Assembly: GCF_011762155.1 (NCBI RefSeq)
Contig: NZ_JAASQL010000001.1
Location: 1,798,001-1,862,000 of the forward strand
DNA: 64,000 nt
Source: Wenyingzhuangia heitensis
GTDB taxonomy: Bacteria; Bacteroidota; Bacteroidia; Flavobacteriales; Flavobacteriaceae
Direction of reading: 5' to 3'
Shown: one piece after another, positions 15,058-23,336 of the stretch
Position numbering within the stretch: position 1 is the first letter of the stretch
How the letters are laid out: each line of letters begins with the position of its first letter
Notes under the pieces: model-generated
The model's input: only the letters and a program-made list of their open reading frames with translations
What the model was told of the DNA's origin: nothing
Databases searched by the model: none
Program-made: the position numbers and the translations under genes

Positions 15058-16977
15058 ATGTCGAATTTACTAGAATATACACTAAGTCTAAACGACTCCA
15101 TGAGTGCCAAGCTTAAAAAGATTGGTGTAAACTCTGGTGCGGCGTTAGATGTGTTTGCAAGACTGGAAGGTCAAAGCAAAGAAGTAGATCGTGTTATGAG
15201 AGGTACCGGTAATGCCGTTGGAGCCTTAAGACAAAAGTTAGAGCATTTAAAATCTGAACGTGATTGGATTCCTACAAGTAATATTAAAAGTATTCGTAGG
15301 TACAATACGGAAATTCAAAAGCTAGAACAAAGAGTAAGAAGGTTTGAGACCATTAGCGGATCTCGTACCAAAAGATATTTTAGAGAGGCATTTGGACAAA
15401 TTCCCTTTGCTAATTTAATTACGAATCCTTTAGTGATTGCTGGAGCTGTTGGAGCAAAAGCTATTAAAGTAGGTATTGAGGAAGAAATGCAAAAAACTTC
15501 TTTTAATGTTTTATTAGGTGGTGAAGCTGCAGGGGAACAATTTTTTAAAGAAGTTAAAGAGTATGCAAAAAACACCCCTTTTAGAAAATTAGGAGTTGGA
15601 GATGCTGCTAAAACCATGCTTGGTTTTGGGATTGAATTAGAAAAAGTAATGCCTACGCTGAGAGCGATTGGAGATATTGCTGGAGGGAACCAGGAGCGAA
15701 TGAAATCTTTAGCCCTTGCCTATTCTCAAATGAGTAGTACGGGTAAATTAATGGGACAAGATTTAAACCAAATGATTAATGCCGGGTTTAACCCATTAGA
15801 CCAAATAAGCAAACAAACAGGTAAAAGTATTGGGCAGCTAAGAGAGGATATGAGCAAAGGACTTGTAACTACTTCTATGGTTGAAAATGCATTTATTACA
15901 GTAACTCAGGAAGGTGGAAAGTTCCACAATATGGCTCAAAAAATGTCCAGAACATTAGGAGGTCGTGCAAGTACTGTCATGGATAATTTTACTGATAAGT
16001 TTATCGCTATTTATGGGGCTATTAGTCCAGTTGCTATGTTGTTGTTAGATTTGGCTAATTATACGCTAACAGCTGTTAGCTCAGGAGTATCTTATTTAAA
16101 CGATAAGCTTAAAGAAGGACACCCAGTAATGATGGTAATTGCAGGAACATTATTTACCGTTGCAGCTGCTATGGGGGTTGTAAAAATAGCATCAATGTCA
16201 ATGTCAGCATGGACAACCATTCAGTTTTATGCTTTAGAGCTTCAAACTGCTGCTTGGTGGCAATTAAACGCTGCTATGTTGGCCAATCCTACTGTTTGGA
16301 TTGTTGCTGGAATTATTGCAGCAATTGCAGCTATAGGTTATTTGGTTTATAGAGTTGATGGTTGGGGTCAGATGTGGGATCATACTATGAAAGGTATGAA
16401 AGCTGTTTGGAGTGGTTATGTTAGTTATGTTAAAATAGCTTGGCTAGGACTAGAACACTTGTTGCTTTCGGGTATTGAATCCATCATGATTGGTTGGTAT
16501 AAACTTCAAGGTTTATGGAATGCAGATGAAGCAAATGCAGGACTTGAAAAAATAAAGAAACAATCTGAAGCTCGTAAAAAAGCAATTGTTGATGAAGGTA
16601 AAGAAATCATCAAACAAGGTAAGTCTGCTTTAGACCATTTTAAACAGGCTGGAGCTAGTTTAAGTTTTAATGATAAAAACTTAGGAGATCTAAAAAATGA
16701 TTTGTCTGCAAAGCTTGGAATATCAGCACCTACTATTGGAGGTAAAACACTTACTACAAATTTATCTAACAATAAAAACACACAGAATTCTGAAAGTAAT
16801 AGTAAAGCTGTTACTGGAGGAAGAAAGAATACAACCATTAACATTAAACTGAATGATTTAATAGGGGTTTTAAATATAGAAAACAAAGGATTTAAAGAAA
16901 GTGTTAGCCAAATGGAAGATCAAACAACCGATGCCCTTTTACGTGTGTTAGGATTAGCAGCAACAGCAAGTAGTTAG
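15058..16977 (+). CDS. tape measure protein
   Basis: This 639-residue protein has the tape-measure domain: an N-terminal helical part (VDRVMRGTGNAVGALRQKL), MQKTSFNVLLGGEAAGEQFF (about 143-162), AKNTPF, LALAYSQMSSTGKLMGQDLNQM (about 214-235) and FNPLDQISKQTGKSIGQLREDM. Hydrophobic stretches lie at about 318-340, 355-380 and 410-432, as in tape measures that enter the host membrane on injection. Its length sets tail length. It follows the frameshifted chaperone, as usual. Confidence 0.9.
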   Translation: MSNLLEYTLSLNDSMSAKLKKIGVNSGAALDVFARLEGQSKEVDRVMRGTGNAVGALRQKLEHLKSERDWIPTSNIKSIRRYNTEIQKLEQRVRRFETISGSRTKRYFREAFGQIPFANLITNPLVIAGAVGAKAIKVGIEEEMQKTSFNVLLGGEAAGEQFFKEVKEYAKNTPFRKLGVGDAAKTMLGFGIELEKVMPTLRAIGDIAGGNQERMKSLALAYSQMSSTGKLMGQDLNQMINAGFNPLDQISKQTGKSIGQLREDMSKGLVTTSMVENAFITVTQEGGKFHNMAQKMSRTLGGRASTVMDNFTDKFIAIYGAISPVAMLLLDLANYTLTAVSSGVSYLNDKLKEGHPVMMVIAGTLFTVAAAMGVVKIASMSMSAWTTIQFYALELQTAAWWQLNAAMLANPTVWIVAGIIAAIAAIGYLVYRVDGWGQMWDHTMKGMKAVWSGYVSYVKIAWLGLEHLLLSGIESIMIGWYKLQGLWNADEANAGLEKIKKQSEARKKAIVDEGKEIIKQGKSALDHFKQAGASLSFNDKNLGDLKNDLSAKLGISAPTIGGKTLTTNLSNNKNTQNSESNSKAVTGGRKNTTINIKLNDLIGVLNIENKGFKESVSQMEDQTTDALLRVLGLAATASS

Positions 16978-16979
16978 TT

Positions 16980-17645
16980 ATGGAGTTAAAAGATACAGAC
17001 ATATTATATGCTTCTTTAGTTGGTTCTAAGATTGTAAAAGAGATACCAAGGTTAACAGCAGTTCAAAACGAATTGATGAAACATGTAATTCCGCCTATTA
17101 ACTTTTTGCCATTTACAAGACAAACAGGTGTTAATAGTAACAATGGTTCTGTAGTTTCTGAAGATGAGTTGTGGAAATCAAACCCATCGACCCCTAAAGA
17201 AGATCAATTTTTTCCTTTAGAAATGTCTATAGATGATGGGATTACATGGTTTATGCTCCCTTATGAGCCTTTAATATCTGTAAACGGTAAGAACAATATT
17301 ACTCGTAGAAAGGTTGCTAAGGCAAAGAATTTAGAAGGAACTGTAAAAGAGCACTGGTCTCGTGGAGATTATGATATTACCATTACTGGAGTGTTGTTAG
17401 GAGATAAAGAAGTTGGAGATGTAGCAGAATGTTTTCCTAAAGAGGATTTTGAAAGTCTTAAACAATGTATGACAGCCGCTAAGAGTATACAAGTAAAATG
17501 TGAGATACTACAGTTGTCTGGAATTAATAATATAGTAATAGAGGATTTTAGTTGGCCATTTACCAAAGGTGAAAATGTTCAGGCTTATGAGATTAAAGCG
17601 TATAGTGACAGTTCTTTTAAACTGTTATTAGATATAGAAGATTAA
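16980..17645 (+). CDS. tail/baseplate protein between tape measure and hub
   Basis: This 221-residue protein occupies the place of Mu gpN (DNA circulation/tail protein) between tape measure and hub. A middle region GITWFMLPYEPLISVNGKNN and RKVAKAKNLEGTVKEHWSRGDYDITITGVLLG resembles LysM-adjacent tail proteins of Bacteroidota phages. No named family is claimed. It begins two bases after the tape measure stop and two bases before the next gene. Confidence 0.55.
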   Translation: MELKDTDILYASLVGSKIVKEIPRLTAVQNELMKHVIPPINFLPFTRQTGVNSNNGSVVSEDELWKSNPSTPKEDQFFPLEMSIDDGITWFMLPYEPLISVNGKNNITRRKVAKAKNLEGTVKEHWSRGDYDITITGVLLGDKEVGDVAECFPKEDFESLKQCMTAAKSIQVKCEILQLSGINNIVIEDFSWPFTKGENVQAYEIKAYSDSSFKLLLDIED

Positions 17646-17647
17646 TT

Positions 17648-18730
17648 ATGAGAGCAATTATTTTAGGATTATTCATGTTTATCGGAATGGTAAGTATGAC
17701 AGGAAACTCAGCAAACCTGCCACAAACAAAAGCTAAAGTAGAGAATATTAAAAGTAATGTTATGTATGCAATTAATTGGTATGTAGAGTTTGAAACGGAA
17801 GGTAAAAGAACTCAACTCGCTATTTTGGACGAATTAGAAATTATTGCATCCGTAGACAATTTAACAGATGTGGCCACTATTAGTTTACCAGAAGCCGTAA
17901 TGAATACTGCTTTGAATTTTGAAGGTAAAATAAAGAGAGGTTCTAAGGTTTTAATAAAGTTAGGTTATGATTCAGATCTTAAAACTGAGTTTGTTGGTTA
18001 TGTACAGGAAATAGTAAATAAAGATTCCTCTTTACAAATTAAGTGTGAAGATGCTTTGTTTTTATTTAGGAAAGGAATTAAAAGTGTTGAGCTAAAATCA
18101 ACCTCTTTAAAAGAAGTAGGAAAATATATAGTTGATCAAATAGATGAAGGTTACACAGTTGATTGTGATTACGGTATTACTTATGAAAAGTTTACCATAC
18201 ATAATGCAACTGGTTATGATGTATTGAAAAAGCTCCAGGAGGAAACAAAAGCTAATATTTATTTTGATACCAATAATAAGGTGTTACATATACATCCTCC
18301 ATATGTGACTAAAACAGGAGAGGTTTTTTATTCGATGCAAAAAAATATTGAAAATTCCTCTCTTGAATTTAAAAACAAAGTTGACGACAAAACCGAAATA
18401 ATTATAGAAAGTACCGGTAAAGATGGTAAGGTTAAAAAGCTAACTGCAGGAACAACTGGAGGAAATAAGATTAATATAAAAGTAGGTCCCATGAGTGAGG
18501 AATCTATGAAAAAAATTGCTGAATCAGCATTAAAAAAGGAAGCTCAATCACGGTTTGAAGGAACTTTTGACACATGGCTTATTCCATATGTTTCTCCTGG
18601 TTATTCAGCAAGGATAAAAGACGAAGATTATCTAAATAAGTTGGGTTGGTATTATGTTGTTTCGGTAACCACAAAAATAAGCTCACAAGGGGCTGTTAGA
18701 ACAATTACACCAGGAATAAAATTGAGCTAA
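17648..18730 (+). CDS. baseplate hub protein, gpP/gpD-like, with signal-peptide-like N-terminus
   Basis: The 360-residue product fits a late-control-D/Mu gpP hub: VDNLTDVATISLPEAV, KIKRGSKVLIKLGYDSDLKTEFVGYVQEI and the following beta-rich domains, ending with a gp27-like SPGYSARIKDEDYLNKLGWYYV segment. Unusually, residues 1-22 (MRAIILGLFMFIGMVSMTGNSA) look like a secretion signal. An in-frame ATG at residue 39 (nt 17762) would give a normal hub start. The stop overlaps the spike gene by one base. Confidence 0.65.
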   Translation: MRAIILGLFMFIGMVSMTGNSANLPQTKAKVENIKSNVMYAINWYVEFETEGKRTQLAILDELEIIASVDNLTDVATISLPEAVMNTALNFEGKIKRGSKVLIKLGYDSDLKTEFVGYVQEIVNKDSSLQIKCEDALFLFRKGIKSVELKSTSLKEVGKYIVDQIDEGYTVDCDYGITYEKFTIHNATGYDVLKKLQEETKANIYFDTNNKVLHIHPPYVTKTGEVFYSMQKNIENSSLEFKNKVDDKTEIIIESTGKDGKVKKLTAGTTGGNKINIKVGPMSEESMKKIAESALKKEAQSRFEGTFDTWLIPYVSPGYSARIKDEDYLNKLGWYYVVSVTTKISSQGAVRTITPGIKLS

Positions 18731-19230
18731 TGGATAAAGCTGCAGAACTAAAAAAACTATTACGTGTAATTGTTGGTTTTCAGAATAGTTTACCAATACC
18801 TGCAAAGGTTGTTGAAGTTGATGGAGATTCTTGTTCTGTAGAAATTGATGGCCTTGTATTAACAGATGTAAAACTAAAAGCAACTATTAGTGATAATACA
18901 GATCATTTATTAATCACTCCCAAAGTAGGTACCAACGTTCTGCTAATGAGTTTAACAGGTGAGTTAGACAATTTAACAGTTGTAAAAGTAGATGAAGTAC
19001 AGTCTATTCATTTTAAACAAAATGGGTTAGAGTTTTTGGTAGATGGTTCTGATGGTAAAATTTCTGTAAAGAACAATGACACTTCTTTGCTTGACCTGTT
19101 TGGAGAATTAAAAGAGCTAATAAGTAAAATAACTGTGAGTACTGGTGTAGGTCCTTCAGGAACTCCACTACCTCCAACAATACAATCATTAACGCTTTTT
19201 GAAGATAATTTTAAAAAGCTTTTAAAGTAG
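18730..19230 (+). CDS. baseplate spike protein, gpV/gp45-like
   Basis: This 166-residue protein has an OB-fold-like N-terminal part (LPIPAKVVEVDGDSCSVEIDG, then LLITPKVGTNVLLMSLTGELDNLTVVKV) followed by a repetitive beta region and a helical end. This is the outline of the membrane-piercing central spike of Mu and P2. Order hub, spike, gp25-like supports the call. Confidence 0.65.
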   Translation: MDKAAELKKLLRVIVGFQNSLPIPAKVVEVDGDSCSVEIDGLVLTDVKLKATISDNTDHLLITPKVGTNVLLMSLTGELDNLTVVKVDEVQSIHFKQNGLEFLVDGSDGKISVKNNDTSLLDLFGELKELISKITVSTGVGPSGTPLPPTIQSLTLFEDNFKKLLK

Positions 19231-19236
19231 ATTAAA

Positions 19237-19446
19237 ATGGCATTAGATAAAGTACAGTTAAAAGAAGATTTTAAGGCTTTGTTTACAGATATGCGAACCA
19301 GAGAGGAAAACGCAGATGATGAATTTGCAGAAAGGTTTGCCAGTTTAATGGATGCGTATATAAAAACTGCTAAAATAAATTATACATCAGGTTTGGTAAC
19401 GCCACAGGGTACGGTTACAGGAACTTTTGTAGGTAATTTAAGTTGA
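19237..19446 (+). CDS. small baseplate-region protein
   Basis: This 69-residue protein consists of an acidic helix (KEDFKALFTDMRTREENADDEFAERFASLMDAYIKTA) and a short beta-like tail rich in Gly and Thr. It lies between spike and gp25-like genes. Small proteins of this shape recur in baseplate clusters; its function is not known. Confidence 0.55.
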   Translation: MALDKVQLKEDFKALFTDMRTREENADDEFAERFASLMDAYIKTAKINYTSGLVTPQGTVTGTFVGNLS

Positions 19447-19447
19447 T

Positions 19448-19789
19448 ATGAAAGATATAGCAATACAATTAGTAGACAACACCGATAGTAACGGTGAATT
19501 AATGGATGTGAAAATACAACCGGTAAGGGATGCTAATGGTAAAATAATTCAAGGAATTGTAATTGGAGATACACTACAACAAAACAAGGCTTTGATTTTA
19601 ATTGCTCATCCTAATGATTTTAAAGCAAACCCAACTCTTGGTGTTGGTATTGGAGACATCACGTTAGATTCTGACTTATTAGACTACAGACACGAAATTA
19701 GGGAGCAATTCTCTAAAGATGGATTAAAGATTACGGAGTTGGATCTATATAGTGTTGATAGTGTAAAAATTGAAGCGCATTATGAGTAA
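19448..19789 (+). CDS. gp25/gpW-like baseplate wedge protein
   Basis: The 113-residue protein shows the gp25-like core: ALILIAHPNDFKANPTLGVGIGDITLDSDLLDYRHEIREQF. The NPxxGxGI block followed by a helix with an arginine and the acidic strand is shared with T4 gp25, P2 gpW and Mu gp46, which start sheath assembly on the baseplate. It overlaps the next gene by eight bases. Confidence 0.7.
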   Translation: MKDIAIQLVDNTDSNGELMDVKIQPVRDANGKIIQGIVIGDTLQQNKALILIAHPNDFKANPTLGVGIGDITLDSDLLDYRHEIREQFSKDGLKITELDLYSVDSVKIEAHYE

Positions 19790-20066
19790 AGTAAAACAAG
19801 GACAGTCTTTTTTAGACAAAGTAACTCAATTAACAGGGAGTTATGAAAATGCCTTAGAAATGGCTTTGTTAAATAATGTAAGTGTAACCGATGATGCTGT
19901 TTTAAAAACAGAATACAAAGTAAGTACAATTACTAAAATAGGAGTTGTAAGCTTTTTTAAATCACATGATGAACCTGCAACAGCTATTGGTGTAGCCGAT
20001 CAAGTAGAACCGGATGATTTTGGAATTGGAGAAATGGAAATAGGATCCACATTTATAGTAAGATAA
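19782..20066 (+). CDS. LysM-like tail protein, gpX-like
   Basis: The 94-residue protein begins MSKVKQGQSFLDKVTQLTG and contains ALLNNVSVTDD, the outline of a LysM-type repeat as in phage tail protein X. Such proteins join the hub to the tail tube. ATG 19782 is preferred over 19770 because it gives the usual short overlap with the preceding stop. The family link is tentative. Confidence 0.55.
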   Translation: MSKVKQGQSFLDKVTQLTGSYENALEMALLNNVSVTDDAVLKTEYKVSTITKIGVVSFFKSHDEPATAIGVADQVEPDDFGIGEMEIGSTFIVR

Positions 20067-20935
20067 TGGCAAAGAGTTTAAAAGACATAAAATTAGAAAT
20101 GACCACCAAGTTTGTGAGCTATAATGTTGTAAAGACATTATATGGTTTAACAGAAGGTAAGACTTTTGAAGATGAGTTTTCTTTGGTGAGTTTTGAAAAT
20201 ATTTTATTTGATGTGATCGCCTATCCTATTTATTTAATGGGGCTTTTATTTGATCAGCATGAAAAAGAAATGACAGAAAAGCTTAGAGATCAAAAACGAG
20301 GTAGATTAACCTGGTACCGAACGATGGCTTTGCAGTATCAACATGGTTTTGACTTAGTAACAGATTCTGATATTTTTGATAATACCGGTGCAACACAAGA
20401 TCAAATTACGGCTTCTATGATTATAAAAAACGCTTCGGTAAATGATGGTGAGAAACCAGGAACAATCGTTGTAAAAATTGCAGGTGAAGAGAATGAAGAA
20501 TTAGCACCAGTTCCTTTAGATACCATTCCTTCTATTAAGGCATATTTTAAAGAAATCAAATTTGGAGGAAATAGAATCTCTGTTGTAAACTCATTGCCTG
20601 ATATTCTTTATTTAGACTATGACATTTACATAAATCCATTGGTTTTAGATGTTTATGGAGTAAGTAGTAAAACAGGTAGAAAGCCTGTAGAGGATGCAAT
20701 AGAGGAATTTAAAAGAGAGTTTTCATTTGATGGTGAACTTGTGTTAGAAGATTTAGACAATAAAATTCAAGCAGTTGAAGGTGTTGAAATTGCACATAGA
20801 AAATTAGTTAGATCTAGTTATATAGTTCCAGAGATTAATGGTTATGGTCCCCCTCAGGAAATTGAAGTGAAAAAAGTATTAGAGAGCGGTTATTTTGCTA
20901 CTCCTGATTTTAATGGAATTAACTATGTGGTATAA
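20066..20935 (+). CDS. baseplate J-like protein
   Basis: This 289-residue protein lies after the gp25-like and LysM-like genes, where Mu gp47/P2 gpJ sits. It has a helical N-terminus, EKLRDQKRGRLTWYRTMALQ, a central IKAYFKEIKFGGNRISVV strand pair, DYDIYINPLVL, and VEDAIEEFKREFSFDGELVLEDL near the C-terminus, typical of J-like wedge proteins. The start overlaps the preceding stop by one base. Confidence 0.65.
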   Translation: MAKSLKDIKLEMTTKFVSYNVVKTLYGLTEGKTFEDEFSLVSFENILFDVIAYPIYLMGLLFDQHEKEMTEKLRDQKRGRLTWYRTMALQYQHGFDLVTDSDIFDNTGATQDQITASMIIKNASVNDGEKPGTIVVKIAGEENEELAPVPLDTIPSIKAYFKEIKFGGNRISVVNSLPDILYLDYDIYINPLVLDVYGVSSKTGRKPVEDAIEEFKREFSFDGELVLEDLDNKIQAVEGVEIAHRKLVRSSYIVPEINGYGPPQEIEVKKVLESGYFATPDFNGINYVV

Positions 20936-21389
20936 TATTGACTTTGATAAGCTGCTAAAATTAGTAACTCCTCCGTTTTTACAAAAAAAAGTATTTATGG
21001 TTTTTGTCTCTGTTTCTTTAGAGCCTATAAAAACTATATATAATGATTGGATAATTAACAGAGATGCTAGGTTATATAACCTTGAACACAATGGACAGGT
21101 TTGTTATTTAAGGAAAGTTTTGAATGATAGGTTTGATAGCACTCAACGCAGAATACAAATAGCGGATGGGAATCAATATGACCGAACTTATATATACACA
21201 AGAGTAGAACAAAACCCTAAGTATTTAGGAAAGTTAACACTTCATAGTAGGTCTGATTATGCCGACACAGGAGTTGATTTTATTGTATATGCACCAAGCT
21301 CTATAATTACAGAAAACAACTATGCTATAGAAGCTTTAGTGAATGAATATAAACAAGATGTTAAAAGATTTAAAGTAGTTGGATTATGA
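20925..21389 (+). CDS. baseplate/tail protein of unknown family
   Basis: This 154-residue protein starts at ATG 20925 (MWYNIDFDKLLKLV), overlapping the J-like gene by 11 bases; the upstream in-frame ATG at 20895 would overlap further. It has a positional match to Mu gp48/P2 gpI, the protein linking baseplate and fibres, but no signature is recognised. Aromatic-rich strands (YNLEHNGQVCYLRKVL, RTYIYTRVEQNP) suggest a beta-rich fold. It overlaps the next gene by four bases. Confidence 0.5.
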   Translation: MWYNIDFDKLLKLVTPPFLQKKVFMVFVSVSLEPIKTIYNDWIINRDARLYNLEHNGQVCYLRKVLNDRFDSTQRRIQIADGNQYDRTYIYTRVEQNPKYLGKLTLHSRSDYADTGVDFIVYAPSSIITENNYAIEALVNEYKQDVKRFKVVGL

Positions 21390-22222
21390 ATTATATTAAT
21401 TTTCAGCAAATAGGAGGTTTTCCATTGGAAACGGAAACATTGCTAGAGGTTCAAAAAGCCTATAGTATTTTTAATGCTTATGGAAAAGCCATGGGTGATA
21501 AAGTCATTGTTAGTGGCTGTACGGTTGTAGGGAATAATGTTAGTGATGGTTATATTTATTTAAACGATGAACTAATATCATTTAAAGGAGGAACACTACA
21601 ATCTAAAATTTACATTAAAGAAGATGTTCAAAATGTTGAATTTGCAGATTTAGTAACTAAACCTGTTTACTATACAAGATATGCCACTTTTGGAAATACT
21701 ACCAATAGTATTGATTGGGCAGACTTTAAAAGAATAGATCCTATTTTAACATTAATGTCCAGAATGGATGAGTTAGAGAAAACAAATGCAGTTTTTATAA
21801 CTGGAGGAGCTATGGTTTTATGGAATAAACCAGCTAATGAAATTCCTGAAGGTTGGAAAGAGGTTGAAGACTGGAGAGGAAGAATGCCTATTGGTTTTGA
21901 TCCTAACTATAATTTTGCATTTAATAATGATGAAGTTAATTACAGGCTTAATGTGTTAGGGCAAACAGGAGGTGTTAGAGAATCTAAATTAAATCTTTCT
22001 GAATTACCCAATTTTACTTTAAAGTGGAAAAATAGCCAAGGTACCAAAATAGATATCGCAGGAGCTCGCGATGCTATTGTTTACTCGGATATTTCTCAGA
22101 GTTCAGGAAATCACAGAAAAGACATAGATACGAGTCCTTTGGAATCTATAGGAGAAGGTAGATCTCATACTAATATGTCTCCATATAGAACAGTATTATT
22201 TATAGAACGAATTAAACCCTAA
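21386..22222 (+). CDS. tail-collar-domain fibre protein
   Basis: This 278-residue protein ends in a phage tail-collar-like domain: GAMVLWNKPANEIPEGWKEV, WRGRMPIGFDPN, GQTGGVRE, LSELPNFT, and the closing SHTNMSPYRTVLFIERIKP with the characteristic NxxPYxxxxFI-K. Collar domains cap short fibres and help attach the receptor-binding tip. The N-terminal half presumably docks to the baseplate. Confidence 0.75.
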   Translation: MNYINFQQIGGFPLETETLLEVQKAYSIFNAYGKAMGDKVIVSGCTVVGNNVSDGYIYLNDELISFKGGTLQSKIYIKEDVQNVEFADLVTKPVYYTRYATFGNTTNSIDWADFKRIDPILTLMSRMDELEKTNAVFITGGAMVLWNKPANEIPEGWKEVEDWRGRMPIGFDPNYNFAFNNDEVNYRLNVLGQTGGVRESKLNLSELPNFTLKWKNSQGTKIDIAGARDAIVYSDISQSSGNHRKDIDTSPLESIGEGRSHTNMSPYRTVLFIERIKP

Positions 22223-22225
22223 ATA

Positions 22226-23335
22226 ATGGCAAATTTAACCACAATTTTAAATTGGTTTAAAACAGGTTTAAAACCAACACAAAGCCAATTTGCACAATCT
22301 TTTTCGTCTTTTAGACATAAAGAAGATAAAGTGCCTGTTGCTGAAGTAGAAGGTATTGATAACCTTCTTAGTTCTAAAGCTGATGCTGAAGCTTTTCAAA
22401 ACCATATTGAAGATGAAGAATTACATGGAGGTGCTACGGGTAAATACACCACCACCATTGCCGATGGCGTAGCAACAGCAGAACCATGGGGAGCCATTCC
22501 TGCGGGAACTGACGTTGCTACTTTAAAAGACAGAGAAATAAGTTCCTTAATAGATCAAGCATTATTTCCAACAGTATTGGCCTATATAAGTTCAAATAGA
22601 AGCTTAGCAGTTAACAACATGGACACCGCTACAAAAGAAGTTGGTACGAGTTATACTGATACTTTAGTTGATGTTATTTTTTCTCCAGGACAAATTAAAA
22701 ACGGAGACGGATCTACTGCAGGAAATTTAACAGGAAACTTAAATAGAGTTGTTGTAAAAGCTCCTGATAATAGCACGGTGATTGATGACAATGCTCCAGG
22801 ATCTAACAGCGTTCAAAAATCTATCCCTTCCTATAAATTAGAAGTAGGAAATAATGTGTTTACTTTTGAAGCCTACAACGCAGCAGGAACTACAACATAT
22901 ACCGACAACAAAGGAGGAACTGCAACCGTAGAAAGTATTGAAACTGCTAAAGCCATTGCAACGGCTATAACAGTTACTAAAACAATTGCTACAAGATACT
23001 ACTACTTTGTGTATTTAGGAGCTAGAGATTCTCATCCAACAACATCATCAGGAATACGAGCATTATCTAATAAGAATTTTTTAAGTGCTAGCAATACTGC
23101 TAGTTTTTCTTTAGCAGTTCCTGCTAATACTTCTGAAGTAGTTATTTATACAAAGTCAGGAAAGGTAGTAAGCGCTAATAATCCTGCTACAAACGAGAAT
23201 TTAACAGTTACACAATTACAATTTACAGAAGTAAATGATGCTGGTGGAGATGCCGTACAATACACTAGAAATGTAATTGATTTAGGATTAAACGGATTTT
23301 CAAGCATTGCAACTTTTAATATAACAATTGGATAA
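22226..23335 (+). CDS. tail fibre protein
   Basis: The 369-residue protein starts MANLTTILNWFKTGLKPTQSQFAQSFSSFRHKEDKVP, a docking segment commonly seen at the N-terminus of Bacteroidota phage fibres. It is followed by Thr/Ala/Asn-rich beta repeats with two IAT..(T/A)ITVTKTIATRYYYF-like strands. It probably forms part of the host-recognition fibre. No enzymatic domain is seen. Confidence 0.65.
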   Translation: MANLTTILNWFKTGLKPTQSQFAQSFSSFRHKEDKVPVAEVEGIDNLLSSKADAEAFQNHIEDEELHGGATGKYTTTIADGVATAEPWGAIPAGTDVATLKDREISSLIDQALFPTVLAYISSNRSLAVNNMDTATKEVGTSYTDTLVDVIFSPGQIKNGDGSTAGNLTGNLNRVVVKAPDNSTVIDDNAPGSNSVQKSIPSYKLEVGNNVFTFEAYNAAGTTTYTDNKGGTATVESIETAKAIATAITVTKTIATRYYYFVYLGARDSHPTTSSGIRALSNKNFLSASNTASFSLAVPANTSEVVIYTKSGKVVSANNPATNENLTVTQLQFTEVNDAGGDAVQYTRNVIDLGLNGFSSIATFNITIG

Positions 23336-23336
23336 T

